Source: Streptomyces sp. BA2
Lineage (GTDB): Bacteria > Actinomycetota > Actinomycetes > Streptomycetales > Streptomycetaceae
Length of the DNA: 64,000 nucleotides
Direction: 5' to 3'
Assembly: GCF_009769735.1 (NCBI RefSeq)
Contig: NZ_WSRO01000002.1
Coordinates: 6,745,001 to 6,809,000, forward strand
Position 1 is the first letter of the stretch, and each line of letters opens with the position of its first letter. A model generated the notes under the pieces. The model did no database searches. It worked only from the letters and a program-made list of their open reading frames with translations, and had not been told where the DNA came from. Made by a program: the position numbers and the translations under genes. This document shows, piece by piece, positions 36,857 through 45,471 of this stretch.

Positions 36857-36945
36857 GGCCGGACGGGCGTCGGGGCGGATTGTCAGTGGCAGGCGCTAGC
36901 GTCATTGACGTGAAGCGATCGACACAAGCAAATCGGGTGGAACCC

Positions 36946-38073
36946 ATGGCAGGAACCGACCGCGAGAAGGCGCTCGAAGCCGCGCTCGCACAGATTGAAC
37001 GGCAATTCGGCAAGGGCGCAGTGATGCGCATGGGCGAGCGGCCGAACGACCCCATCGAGGTCATCCCCACCGGGTCGACCGCGCTCGACGTCGCGCTCGG
37101 CGTCGGCGGCATCCCGCGCGGCCGTGTGGTGGAGGTGTACGGACCGGAGTCCTCCGGTAAGACGACGCTGACGCTGCACGCCGTGGCGAACGCACAGCGC
37201 GCGGGCGGCGCCGTCGCCTTCGTGGACGCCGAGCACGCACTCGACCCCGAGTACGCGAAGAAGCTGGGCGTCGACATCGACAACCTGATCCTGTCCCAGC
37301 CGGACAACGGCGAGCAGGCTCTGGAGATCGTCGACATGCTGGTCCGCTCCGGCGCGCTCGACCTGATCGTCATCGACTCCGTCGCGGCCCTGGTGCCGCG
37401 CGCGGAGATCGAGGGTGAGATGGGCGACTCGCACGTGGGTCTGCAGGCCCGCCTGATGAGCCAGGCGCTCCGGAAGATCACCAGCGCGCTCAACCAGTCC
37501 AAGACCACCGCGATCTTCATCAACCAGCTCCGCGAGAAGATCGGCGTGATGTTCGGCTCGCCGGAGACCACGACCGGTGGCCGCGCGCTGAAGTTCTACG
37601 CCTCGGTGCGGCTCGACATCCGCCGGATCGAGACCCTGAAGGACGGCACGGACGCGGTCGGCAACCGCACCCGCGTCAAGGTCGTCAAGAACAAGGTCGC
37701 GCCGCCCTTCAAGCAGGCCGAGTTCGACATCCTCTACGGCCAGGGCATCAGCCGCGAGGGCGGCCTGATCGACATGGGCGTGGAGAACGGCTTCGTCCGC
37801 AAGGCAGGCGCCTGGTACACGTACGAGGGCGACCAGCTCGGCCAGGGCAAGGAGAACGCCCGCAACTTCCTGAAGGACAACCCCGATCTCGCCAACGAGA
37901 TCGAGAGGAAGATCAAGGAGAAGCTGGGCGTCGGCGTGAAGCCGCAGGCCGAGGAGCCGACCGCCGACCCGGGTAAGGAAGCGGCGGGCGCGGCGGCTGA
38001 GGACGCAGCCAAGACGGTGCCCGCCCCGGCGGCCAAGGCCACCAAGCCCAAGGCCGCCGCGGCCAAGAGCTGA
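36946..38073 (+). CDS. recA: Recombinase RecA
   Basis: The 375-residue protein catalyses homologous strand exchange and LexA self-cleavage. It has Walker A GPESSGKT (about 67-74), Walker [11 protein letters not shown], loop L1/L2 residues ([24 protein letters not shown]) and the C-terminal domain, followed by an Ala/Lys/Pro tail (about 335-375) typical of Streptomyces. ATG at 36946 follows GGTGGA; in-frame codons further upstream lie in the leader. It is SOS-controlled by the LexA box upstream and is cotranscribed with recX, whose ATG is 3 nt after the recA stop. Confidence 0.98.
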   Translation: MAGTDREKALEAALAQIERQFGKGAVMRMGERPNDPIEVIPTGSTALDVALGVGGIPRGRVVEVYGPESSGKTTLTLHAVANAQRAGGAVAFVDAEHALDPEYAKKLGVDIDNLILSQPDNGEQALEIVDMLVRSGALDLIVIDSVAALVPRAEIEGEMGDSHVGLQARLMSQALRKITSALNQSKTTAIFINQLREKIGVMFGSPETTTGGRALKFYASVRLDIRRIETLKDGTDAVGNRTRVKVVKNKVAPPFKQAEFDILYGQGISREGGLIDMGVENGFVRKAGAWYTYEGDQLGQGKENARNFLKDNPDLANEIERKIKEKLGVGVKPQAEEPTADPGKEAAGAAAEDAAKTVPAPAAKATKPKAAAAKS

Positions 38074-38076
38074 TCC

Positions 38077-38826
38077 ATGACGCGGCGCACGGACTGGGCG
38101 GACCAGATCACTCCCGAGCACCACACCGACCCCGCGGGCCGAGGCCTCGCGGACGGTGCGGATCAGGGTGGCACCGGCCAGGAGGGCGACGGCACCGGCT
38201 TCCGCGGGGGCGGCGGCCGGAGGGGGCGCCGACGGCGTGGCGGCTTCGGCGAAGGCCGAGGCGGCGGTTCACAGGACAGCGGCCCCCCTTCCTCGTCGAG
38301 GGCCGAGAAGGGGGAGCCGCCGACAGCGGATCCGGGTGAGCGGGCGCGGGCGATCTGTCTGCGGCTGCTCACCGGGACCCCGCGCACGCGCAAACAGCTG
38401 GCGGACGCGCTGCGCAAGCGGGACATCCCGGAGGACGTGGCGGAGGAAGTGCTGACCCGCTTCGAAGAGGTCGGCCTGATCAACGACGGCGCCTTCGCGG
38501 GCGCGTGGGTGGAGTCCCGGCACCACGGCCGGGGCCTGGCCCGACGGGCGCTCGCGCAGGAGCTGCGTACGAAGGGCGTGGACGCCACGCTGATCGAGGA
38601 GGCCGTCGGACAGCTCGACTCGGAGCAGGAGGAGGCGACGGCACGCGAGCTCGTCGCCCGCAAGCTCCGCGCCACGCGGGGCCTCGACCGCGACAAGCGG
38701 CTGCGCCGCCTCGCGGGCATGCTCGCCCGCAAGGGCTACTCGGAAGGCCTGGCGCTCCGGATCGTTCGGCAGGCCATCGAGGAAGAGGGCGAGGACGCGG
38801 GGGACTTGGAGTACGACGGGGACTGA
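38077..38826 (+). CDS. recX: RecX, RecA regulatory protein
   Basis: The 249-residue protein limits RecA filament growth. The RecX three-helix repeats cover about 85-245 (LLTGTPRTRKQLADALRKR, LINDGAFAGAWVESRH, LARRALAQELRTKGV, GLDRDKRLRRLAGMLARKGY). Residues 1-80 are a Gly/Arg-rich disordered head ([13 protein letters not shown]) longer than in most RecX proteins and perhaps nucleic-acid-binding. It sits 3 nt after recA and ends before a strong hairpin. Confidence 0.95.
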   Translation: MTRRTDWADQITPEHHTDPAGRGLADGADQGGTGQEGDGTGFRGGGGRRGRRRRGGFGEGRGGGSQDSGPPSSSRAEKGEPPTADPGERARAICLRLLTGTPRTRKQLADALRKRDIPEDVAEEVLTRFEEVGLINDGAFAGAWVESRHHGRGLARRALAQELRTKGVDATLIEEAVGQLDSEQEEATARELVARKLRATRGLDRDKRLRRLAGMLARKGYSEGLALRIVRQAIEEEGEDAGDLEYDGD

Positions 38827-38862
38827 GCCGACCAGGGCCCTCGCGGGGGTGGGGCCCAGGTC

Positions 38863-38903
38863 AGGGCCGGGCAGTGCGGTGAAAACCGCGGCCCGGCCCT
38901 TTC
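38863..38903 (+). terminator. recA-recX terminator
   Basis: A 10-bp perfect outer stem AGGGCCGGGC/GCCCGGCCCT encloses an inner GCGGT-GAAA-ACCGC hairpin and is followed by TTTCG. It begins 37 nt after the recX stop. Confidence 0.85.
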
Positions 38904-39055
38904 GCGTTCTTCGGGGCCTCACCGCGAAGGGAGTGCTTCGCGCCGCAGGGTTTCGTTCCGCCGGGCCGCTCCCCCCCCCAACTCCCCTCCTCTGTCCGCG
39001 AGGTGGGGTTAACCCCCCACTGAAGACGCCGGTCCACCGCACTGCAAAGGAACCT

Positions 39056-39075
39056 GTGCACAGACGACTGTGTAC
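39056..39075 (+). promoter_or_regulatory. Inverted repeat at the start of the ArsR-type gene, operator candidate
   Basis: GTGCACAG-ACGA-CTGTGTAC is an 8-4-8 dyad with one mismatch ending 2 nt before the ATG. The gene has no clear ribosome site. An ArsR-type repressor commonly binds a dyad at its own promoter, so autoregulation is plausible. Confidence 0.45.
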
Positions 39076-39077
39076 GC

Positions 39078-39800
39078 ATGGCAAAGGAACCCGGCACGAC
39101 CGGCGCCCCCGAGGACTCCACCGATGGCGCCCGGGAGGACTCCATCGACGGTGCTCCGGAGGAGCTGAGCGACCTCCGTGTCCTCAAGGCGCTCGCACAA
39201 CCCCGGCGTCAGCAGATGTTGCAGCACCTCACCGTGCACGGCCCGGCCACCTCCGCGACCCTCGCCAGGGCGCTCGGCCTCAACACCGGGGCCACCAGCT
39301 ACCACCTGCGCGAGCTCGCCCGGTACGGCTTCGTAGAGGAGACCGAGGGCACGGGCCACGCCCGCGAACGCTGGTGGCGCGCGATCCCCGGCGACCGGCG
39401 CTTCCCGCCGCGCAGCAAGCAGAACGTCGAGACGCGGCTCGTCATGAACGAGTTGAACCATCTCTCGTACGCCGCCGACCTGGAGCTCTTCGAGCAGCTG
39501 CAGCGAGACGCTGGCGACACCGACGCCGTCGGCGCCGAACTCGGTGAGTGGGCCGACGCGTTTCCGTACTCCCGCGGCACCATCCGGCTGACGCTCCCCG
39601 AACTCCGCGAGTTCTTCGAGGAGTACATCGCCCTGCTCAACCGCTACAAGCGCCCCGACGCCGAGACCCCGGCCGACGCCCGCACCGTACTCACCCGGCT
39701 CCTGGCCTTCCCCGCACCCACCCCCGCTCCTCCACCCTCCCCCTCCCGCTTCCCCTCCCACTTCCCCTCCCCCTCCTCCGAGCCCGAGGCGACATCATGA
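39078..39800 (+). CDS. ArsR-type winged-helix transcriptional regulator
   Basis: The 240-residue protein carries an ArsR/HTH_20 winged helix (about 30-100; LKALAQPRRQQMLQHL, SATLARALGLNTGATSYHLREL), with no metal-binding cysteines. A helical middle region (about 115-205) and a Pro/Ser-rich low-complexity tail (about 212-240) follow. Its stop overlaps the start of the FtsX-type permease (ATGA), so the pair is coupled. Regulators of this shape control the adjacent transporter. It follows recX by 251 nt that contain only the terminator and the dyad. Confidence 0.88.
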   Translation: MAKEPGTTGAPEDSTDGAREDSIDGAPEELSDLRVLKALAQPRRQQMLQHLTVHGPATSATLARALGLNTGATSYHLRELARYGFVEETEGTGHARERWWRAIPGDRRFPPRSKQNVETRLVMNELNHLSYAADLELFEQLQRDAGDTDAVGAELGEWADAFPYSRGTIRLTLPELREFFEEYIALLNRYKRPDAETPADARTVLTRLLAFPAPTPAPPPSPSRFPSHFPSPSSEPEATS

Positions 39801-42340
39801 TGCTGCGCTACGCACTGCAGACAGTCCGCGACCGCAAGGGCGGATTCCTCGGCGCCTTCCTGGCGTTGATGTGCGCGGCAGCGCTCATCACGGCCTGCGG
39901 CACCCTCCTGGAGACCGGCCTGCGCGGCACCATCAAGACCGAGCGCTACGCCGCCGCCCCCGTGATCGTCTCCGCCGACCAGAACGTCCACCAGACCACC
40001 GTCAAGCACAAGAAGGGCAAGACCAAGGTCAAGCACAAGGCCAAGCCGATCGCCGAGCGGGCCTGGCTGTCGGACGACATCGCGCACAAGCTCACGGGCG
40101 TCCCTGGCGTCGGCGAGGTCATACCCGAACTCACGTTCCTCGCGGCGCCGTTGACCCCCGCGGCCGGAGACCTCACCGACAAGCCCGCGTACGGCCACGC
40201 CTGGGAGTCGGCCGCGCTGACCCCCTTCCGCCTCGTCGAGGGCGAGGCCCCGCGCGCACCCGGCGACCTCGTCATCGACCGCGGCCTCGCCGGGCGCGCC
40301 CATCTCAAGACCGGCGACCGCCTCACCGTCCAGTCGACACAGGCCCCGCGCTCCTACCGCATCACCGGGGTAGCCGCCCCCTCCGAAGGCGCCCTCGCCC
40401 ACCAGACGTCCCTCTTCTTCTCCACCGGAGAGGCGGAGCGGCTCGCCGCGCACCCCGGCAAGATCACCACCCTCGGCGTCGTACCGACCGAGGGCACCGG
40501 GACGGGAGAGCTCAAGAAGCGGGTCACAGACGCCCTCGCCGGTACGAAGGCACAGGTCAGCACAGGCGACGACCGTGGCCCCGTGGAGTTCCTCGACGCG
40601 GCGGGCGCCCGCATCAAGCTGGTCAGCATGGGCGGCGCGATGGGCGGCACCTCTCTCCTCGTCGCCGTCCTCGTGGTCGTCGGCACCTTCGCCCTCTCCG
40701 TGCAGCAGCGCCACCGTGAACTCGCCCTGCTCCGCGCCATCGCCGCCACCCCGAAGCAGATCCGGGGGCTCCTCAGCCGTGAGGCCCTGGTCGTCGGAGC
40801 GGCCGCGGGCGTCATCGGTTCGCTCGCCGGAATCCCGCTCGGCGGCTGGCTGCACGGCAGGTTCGTGGACATGGGCGCCGTCCCCGCCACCCTTGAGCGG
40901 ACCGTGAGCGTCTTCCCGCTCTTCGCCGCTGTGGCCGCGACGCTGCTCGGCGCCTGGGCCGCAGCTCGCCTCTCGGCCCGCCGCATCGCCCGTATCCGCC
41001 CGGCCGAGGCCCTGGCCGAAGCACGTGTCGAGCGCACCCGGCCGCCGTGGAGCCGCATCGTCGCGGGTCTCTTCCTCCTCGCCGGAGGCGCCGTCCTTGT
41101 CGCCCTGCTCAGCGTGCTGCGCACCGAGCCCGCGTCGACTCCCGTGACGTTTCTGACCGTGGTCGTCCTCTCCTCGGCAATCGCGCTCCTCGGCCCGCTC
41201 GTGGTCAGGGCGGCGGCTGCCGTGCTCCGCGTCCCGCTGCGGCTCTCCGGCCCCGGTGGCCGCCTCGCGCACGCCAACCTCCGCGGCAACGCGGCCCGGA
41301 TGGCGGCAGCCGTCACCCCGCTCGCCCTCCTCACCGGCATGACCTGCACCGTCCTGTTCGTCCAGCCCACCCTCGGCGACGCTGCCCGCACGCAGGCCCG
41401 CGAGGGCATCCGCGCCGACTGGGTTCTGGCGGCGCAGGGCCCTGGCGTTCCGGCCGAGGCCGCGCGGAAGCTGCGTACGACCGAGGGCGTCGAGGCCGCC
41501 ACCGAGGTCGTCCGCACCACCGTGCGCGTCGGACTCGACAAGTACCCGGCGCAGGGCGTCAGTACGGCCGGGCTCACCCGCACCTGGGACCCGGACGTGA
41601 CCGCCGGATCCCTGAAGGGCTTCGGCAGGGCAAGCGTCGCCGTCAGCGAACTGGCCGCCGACCAGCTCGGCTTGAGGCCCGGCAGCACCCTGAAGCTCAC
41701 GCTCGGCGACGGCACGAAGACCACGCTCAAGGTCAGCGCCGTGTACGCGCGCGGGCTCGGGTTCGGGGATCTGACCATGGCGCACGACCTGGTCGCCCGC
41801 CACGTCGACAACCCGCTCGCCGCCACGGTCCTGATCAAGAGCGACCGTACACAGGAACAACTCGCGGCAGGTGTCGCGAAGTTCCCGGGCGTGCGGGTTC
41901 TCTCCCCGGCTGCCGTCGACAACGTCCAGGCCGAGCGCCAGCAGGCGAACGCCGAGGTGAACTACCTGGCCATGGGCCTCATCCTGGCCTTCACCGCGAT
42001 CGCCGTCGTCAACACCCTCGCCATGTCGGTCTCCGAGCGCATCCGTGAGTTCGCGATGCTGCGTCTCGCGGGCGCGAGCCGCCGCCAGGTCCTGGGCATG
42101 CTGCGCACCGAGGCGCTGTCCGTCCTGCTCATCGGCACGGCCCTCGGCAGCGGTATCGCGCTCGCTGTCCTGACCGCCTTCAGCGTCGGCATGACAGGCA
42201 GCGCCGCACCGTCGATCACTCCCTTGGTGTACGTCTCCGTGGTGGCCGTCGCGGCTCTTCTCGCCCTCACCGCGACCGCGCTCCCTGGCCGCGCCGCCCT
42301 CAAGCCGCGTCCCGTCACGGTGGCGACGGCCAAGGAGTGA
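39797..42340 (+). CDS. FtsX/MacB-type ABC transporter permease lacking an ATPase partner
   Basis: The 847-residue membrane protein has the duplicated FtsX layout. A first helix (about 15-38) is followed by a large external domain rich in lysine (about 40-275), three helices (about 280-430), a central helix pair, a second external domain (about 540-700) and three C-terminal helices (about 720-840). Such proteins work with a MacB-like ATPase in lipoprotein or peptide export or in sensing. Here neither neighbour encodes an ATPase; the upstream gene is the ArsR regulator and the downstream gene is convergent. Start ATG at 39797 overlaps the regulator stop; the next codon is also ATG. Confidence 0.9.
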   Translation: MMLRYALQTVRDRKGGFLGAFLALMCAAALITACGTLLETGLRGTIKTERYAAAPVIVSADQNVHQTTVKHKKGKTKVKHKAKPIAERAWLSDDIAHKLTGVPGVGEVIPELTFLAAPLTPAAGDLTDKPAYGHAWESAALTPFRLVEGEAPRAPGDLVIDRGLAGRAHLKTGDRLTVQSTQAPRSYRITGVAAPSEGALAHQTSLFFSTGEAERLAAHPGKITTLGVVPTEGTGTGELKKRVTDALAGTKAQVSTGDDRGPVEFLDAAGARIKLVSMGGAMGGTSLLVAVLVVVGTFALSVQQRHRELALLRAIAATPKQIRGLLSREALVVGAAAGVIGSLAGIPLGGWLHGRFVDMGAVPATLERTVSVFPLFAAVAATLLGAWAAARLSARRIARIRPAEALAEARVERTRPPWSRIVAGLFLLAGGAVLVALLSVLRTEPASTPVTFLTVVVLSSAIALLGPLVVRAAAAVLRVPLRLSGPGGRLAHANLRGNAARMAAAVTPLALLTGMTCTVLFVQPTLGDAARTQAREGIRADWVLAAQGPGVPAEAARKLRTTEGVEAATEVVRTTVRVGLDKYPAQGVSTAGLTRTWDPDVTAGSLKGFGRASVAVSELAADQLGLRPGSTLKLTLGDGTKTTLKVSAVYARGLGFGDLTMAHDLVARHVDNPLAATVLIKSDRTQEQLAAGVAKFPGVRVLSPAAVDNVQAERQQANAEVNYLAMGLILAFTAIAVVNTLAMSVSERIREFAMLRLAGASRRQVLGMLRTEALSVLLIGTALGSGIALAVLTAFSVGMTGSAAPSITPLVYVSVVAVAALLALTATALPGRAALKPRPVTVATAKE

Positions 42341-42346
42341 GCGTGC

Positions 42347-42790
42347 TCAGCCCGAGGCGGGGAAGGCGGCGGTGGCAGGGAGTCCGGCGGTGACCGGGAG
42401 CCCGGCGGTGACCGGGAGTCCGGCGGCCTTCCACGCCTGGAATCCGCCGATGAGGTCGGTCGCGTGCCGCAGCCCCAACTGCCGCAAGGACACGGCCGCG
42501 AGGCTCGACGCGTAGCCCTCGTTGCAGATCACGACGACCCGCAGGTCGTGGCCGACGGCCTCCGCGGCGCGGTGGCTGCCCTGCGGGTCCAGGCGCCACT
42601 CCAGCTCGTTGCGCTCGACGACGAGGGCCCCGGGGATCAGACCGTCGCGCTCGCGCAGGGCGGCGTACCGGATGTCGACCAGAAGTCCCCCCGCAGTGGC
42701 GGTGTCACGCGCCTGCTCCGGAGTAAGACGGTCGAGGTCGAGCCGGGCACGTTCGAGCAGCTCATCGATGCCGACGGGGCGTTCACTCAC
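42347..42790 (-). CDS. Rhodanese-like sulfurtransferase
   Basis: The 147-residue single-domain rhodanese has the active-site loop CNEGYASS with Cys89 (persulfide carrier). The C-terminus carries AGLPVTAGLPVTAGLPAT, from a tandem DNA repeat. Its ATG overlaps the stop of the cysteine dioxygenase gene by 4 nt, so both are translated together. With the dioxygenase and the leader peptide it forms a cysteine/sulfur module; it may handle sulfane sulfur or sulfite produced from cysteine. Confidence 0.9.
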   Translation of the reverse strand: MSERPVGIDELLERARLDLDRLTPEQARDTATAGGLLVDIRYAALRERDGLIPGALVVERNELEWRLDPQGSHRAAEAVGHDLRVVVICNEGYASSLAAVSLRQLGLRHATDLIGGFQAWKAAGLPVTAGLPVTAGLPATAAFPASG

Positions 42791-43323
42791 TGCCAGTCCT
42801 CCGGGCGCTCCACGGACTCCAGGCGCAGGACGGCGCCCGTACGGCTGTAGCGGCGGATGCGCGGCAGCGGCGGATAGTAGGCGTGCACGGAGACGGCGTG
42901 CTCGCTCGTGGACTCGTTCAGAACTTCATGCACGTGGTTCTGGCCGAATGCCCTGCCCTTGCCGACCGTCAACTCCCGCTCACGGTCCACCCCTTCGGAC
43001 AGCTCCAGGGTCTTCCAGCCGTCGGTGGGCAGCCGGGCGGCGAGCGAGTTCTCCTTGAGGGTGCCGGCAGCGGTGAGGAAGGCACCGACCGACTCCGCGT
43101 GGTCGTGCCAGCCGGTGCCGGTGCCCGGCGGCCAGCCGATCAGCCAGGCCTCGCTGCCACCGGGCCCTTCGAGGCGCACCCAGGTGCGGCCCTCGGGGTC
43201 GAGCGGCAGTGAGGCGATGAGCTCGGGGTCGGCGGCGCTACGGCGTACGAACTCGAGGAGTTCGGCGGCGGTGGGATCGGACACCGCCGTGGAGGCAGGC
43301 GCGGTGAAGACAGAGGCAGACAC
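42787..43323 (-). CDS. Cysteine dioxygenase type I
   Basis: The 178-residue cupin protein should oxidise L-cysteine to cysteine sulfinate with Fe(II) and O2. Metal ligands His73 and His75 are in WHDHAES and the third comes from NHVHEV (His130 or His132); a SVHAYYPP segment supplies the conserved tyrosine. Length and motifs fit bacterial CDO. A Cys-rich leader peptide and hairpin lie 27-120 nt upstream, pointing to cysteine-responsive control. The stop overlaps the rhodanese start. Confidence 0.93.
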   Translation of the reverse strand: MSASVFTAPASTAVSDPTAAELLEFVRRSAADPELIASLPLDPEGRTWVRLEGPGGSEAWLIGWPPGTGTGWHDHAESVGAFLTAAGTLKENSLAARLPTDGWKTLELSEGVDRERELTVGKGRAFGQNHVHEVLNESTSEHAVSVHAYYPPLPRIRRYSRTGAVLRLESVERPEDWQ

Positions 43324-43349
43324 GGGTACCGTCCTGGAAGTTCGCGGAA

Positions 43350-43376
43350 GCGCGCGCCACGAAGAGGGCGACGCGC
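43350..43376 (-). promoter_or_regulatory. Hairpin between leader peptide and cysteine dioxygenase, attenuator candidate
   Basis: GCGCG-T-CGCC and GGCGCGCGC (minus-strand sense) can form a 9-bp stem with one bulged base and an 8-nt loop. It lies 20 nt after the leader stop and 26 nt before the dioxygenase start, where ribosome stalling on the leader could change its folding. Confidence 0.5.
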
Positions 43377-43395
43377 AAGAGAGAAGAGGGCGAAT

Positions 43396-43443
43396 TCAGC
43401 AGGACGGACGACACACGCAGCCCGCATAGCGGACGAGGTCCAT
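43396..43443 (-). CDS. 15-residue Cys-rich leader peptide
   Basis: On the minus strand GGAGGG at 5-nt spacing precedes ATG, and the frame reads MDLVRYAGCVCRPSC then TGA. Three of the last seven residues are cysteine. Such short Cys-rich reading frames upstream of sulfur-metabolism genes in actinobacteria are known to sense cysteine supply by ribosome stalling. Here the downstream genes are cysteine dioxygenase and rhodanese, 72 nt away, with a hairpin in between. It is too short for usual gene finders. Confidence 0.8.
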   Translation of the reverse strand: MDLVRYAGCVCRPSC

Positions 43444-43525
43444 ATGGACCCTCCGCCACAGGCGCACATCGGTGTCAGTCACGTTTCGGAGTAGACCATG
43501 ACGCTGCGTGCCGGTCAACTCCTTC

Positions 43526-45169
43526 TCACTGTGTGGTCGGCCGGCTCACGACGGCCGTGCTCTCGGCCTTCTCCGTAGTCTTCGCGCTGTCCGTACGCCG
43601 CTTCGGAGCCGCCCCGCCGAGAGCCGCCTCGGCCGCCGTATACAGCTCGGCGGGGCGCACCCCGCCGAGGGCGGTGACCAAGTGACCGTCCGGGCGGATG
43701 AGCAGCACCGAGTGCGCGGGGGCTCCTGGGTAACTCTCCGCTACGAGGAGTTCCGCCGGGTGCGGCAGCGCCGTGACGGCGGCGGCGAGCCGGGGCATGA
43801 TCCCGGCCGTCACCCAGTGGCGCCGCTCCCACACCACCGTGCCGGGCGCGACAAGGACGACGAGCAGCTGTCCCACGCCGAGCCGGTCGCGCAGCCGCAC
43901 GAAGGACCCGTCGGGCGCCGTCACCGGTACGTCGGACACGGGCGCGCCCGGCTCCGTGCCCACGGCCACCTCGGACTCGGACAGCGGGGGCGCCAGCGGC
44001 GAGTCCGCGTACGATCCGGGGGCTCCGAGGGGCCCGCGCCCCACATGGCCGTCGGTGAGGAGCGTGTCGTGCCCGCGCGCAGACCCCGGCACATAGGAGC
44101 GCAGGCCTTTGCCGCCCCGCAGTATCGGCAGCGACTGGTCGGCGGCGCGCAGGCGTGCGGCGACACTGGCCCGCCGCTCGGCCTGATAGCTGTCGAGCAG
44201 GGCGTCGTGCGCGCCGTGGTGCCAGGCAATCGCCAGCTTCCAGGCGAGGTTGTCCGCGTCCCGCAGCCCTTCGTCGAGCCCTTGCGTACCGAGCGCGCCG
44301 AGCAGATGGGCGGCGTCGCCCGCGAGGAAGGCACGGCCGACCCGCCACCGGCGGGCCAGGCGGTGGTGGACGGTGTGCACGCCCGTGTCGAGCAGTTCGT
44401 ACGGCGGCGTGGAGCCGCCGCACCAGCCCGCGAGGGTCTCGCGGATGCGCACCACGAGGGCGTCGGGCGTCACGAGCTCGCCGCGTGGCGGCAGCAGCCA
44501 GTCGAGCCGCCACACCCCGCCGGCGAGCGGACGGCCCGTCACCTCTGCGCCTCCGTGGCGCCACGGAGGCGCACGATGCAACAACGCCTCGCCGGGCCCC
44601 GGAAGTTCCGTGCGCAGAGCGGCCACGGCGTGTCGCTCGACGGCCGTACGCCCCGGGAAGCGGACGTCGAGGAGTTTGCGCACCGTCGAGCGCGGCCCGT
44701 CGCAGCCCGCCAGATAACTGCCGCGCCACCAGGTGTCCTTGGGCCCGCGCGTGTGGGCGGTCAGTCCGCCGGCGTCCTGCTCCAGGGAATCGAGCTTGCT
44801 CTCGACGGCGACCTTGACGAGCCGCTCGTCGGCGATGGCGGCACGCAGGGCCCCGGTCAGCACGTGCTGGGGCACATGAAGGGGGGAGGGCACCTCATCA
44901 CTGAACGTGAGCTCCCGCATCAGCTGCTTGCGCCGCAGAGACCGCCAGCCGAGCCACCGCGCACCCGACTCCTGGTCACCGAACGAGTGACCGGCGAGCC
45001 GCTCCATGAGGGCCGCGGTGTCATCCCGCAGGATGACGGTCCGCGCGGGCCGCTGCTCGTCCTTGCCGGGCCCTTCGTCGAGTACGACGGTGGGTACGGA
45101 GTGCCGCGCGAGAGCCAGGGCGAGCGTGAGCCCCACGGGACCCGCGCCGACGACGATCACCGGGTCCAC
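43526..45169 (-). CDS. FAD-dependent aromatic-type monooxygenase
   Basis: The 547-residue flavoprotein belongs to the PheA/TfdB/RdmE class of FAD hydroxylases. The start fold VDPVIVVGAGPVGL holds the GxGxxG motif at residues 8-13. The second FAD motif GDAAHLLGALGTQGLDEGLRD (about 295-315) and a C-terminal thioredoxin-like domain (about 420-530) are present. It should hydroxylate a phenolic or polyketide substrate using NAD(P)H; no neighbouring biosynthetic cluster shows which. GTG at 45169 follows GGGAGG; the frame is open to 45373 but only low-quality sequence precedes the FAD fold. Confidence 0.9.
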   Translation of the reverse strand: MDPVIVVGAGPVGLTLALALARHSVPTVVLDEGPGKDEQRPARTVILRDDTAALMERLAGHSFGDQESGARWLGWRSLRRKQLMRELTFSDEVPSPLHVPQHVLTGALRAAIADERLVKVAVESKLDSLEQDAGGLTAHTRGPKDTWWRGSYLAGCDGPRSTVRKLLDVRFPGRTAVERHAVAALRTELPGPGEALLHRAPPWRHGGAEVTGRPLAGGVWRLDWLLPPRGELVTPDALVVRIRETLAGWCGGSTPPYELLDTGVHTVHHRLARRWRVGRAFLAGDAAHLLGALGTQGLDEGLRDADNLAWKLAIAWHHGAHDALLDSYQAERRASVAARLRAADQSLPILRGGKGLRSYVPGSARGHDTLLTDGHVGRGPLGAPGSYADSPLAPPLSESEVAVGTEPGAPVSDVPVTAPDGSFVRLRDRLGVGQLLVVLVAPGTVVWERRHWVTAGIMPRLAAAVTALPHPAELLVAESYPGAPAHSVLLIRPDGHLVTALGGVRPAELYTAAEAALGGAAPKRRTDSAKTTEKAESTAVVSRPTTQ

Positions 45170-45471
45170 GGTGCGTGGCCTCCCGCCGCAAGGGCCCGGG
45201 AGCGCTGGACGTACGTACAGGAACTGGCAGTTGGAGCCCGGTGCACGATCACAGAACGTATGCAACCCACCGCTGCTGCCTGCGTCAAGTTGCCATAGGG
45301 CTGTTGTGGCGTGAGGGTGAGGGCGCGCTGAGCGGGAAGATGCCCGGAACGCGGTGGGGGGCTGCCGTCCCACTCAGGACAGCAGCCCCACCAGTACCGC
45401 TTGCAGTGCGGTCGATCACCGCACTGCCCAGTCGGTTCGGGGTTCTTGCATCGCATCAGCGTCCGGGCTGA
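45170..45471. other. Intergenic region between the monooxygenase and gluD
   Basis: About 300 nt hold the presumed monooxygenase promoter on the minus strand and the end of the glu operon. The only clear structure is the inverted repeat at 45403-45427. I see no gene, RNA or repeat otherwise. Confidence 0.6.
45403..45427 (-). terminator. Hairpin downstream of gluD, probable operon terminator
   Basis: GCAGTGCGGT-CGATC-ACCGCACTGC is a perfect 10-bp stem with a 5-nt loop, 45 nt after the gluD stop. There is no T-run, which is common for Streptomyces terminators. Confidence 0.65.

Noticed and set aside
43238-43459. 73-codon minus-strand frame upstream of the cysteine dioxygenase
   Set aside because: It overlaps the dioxygenase start out of frame, has biased composition and no ribosome site; the short Cys-rich frame is better supported.
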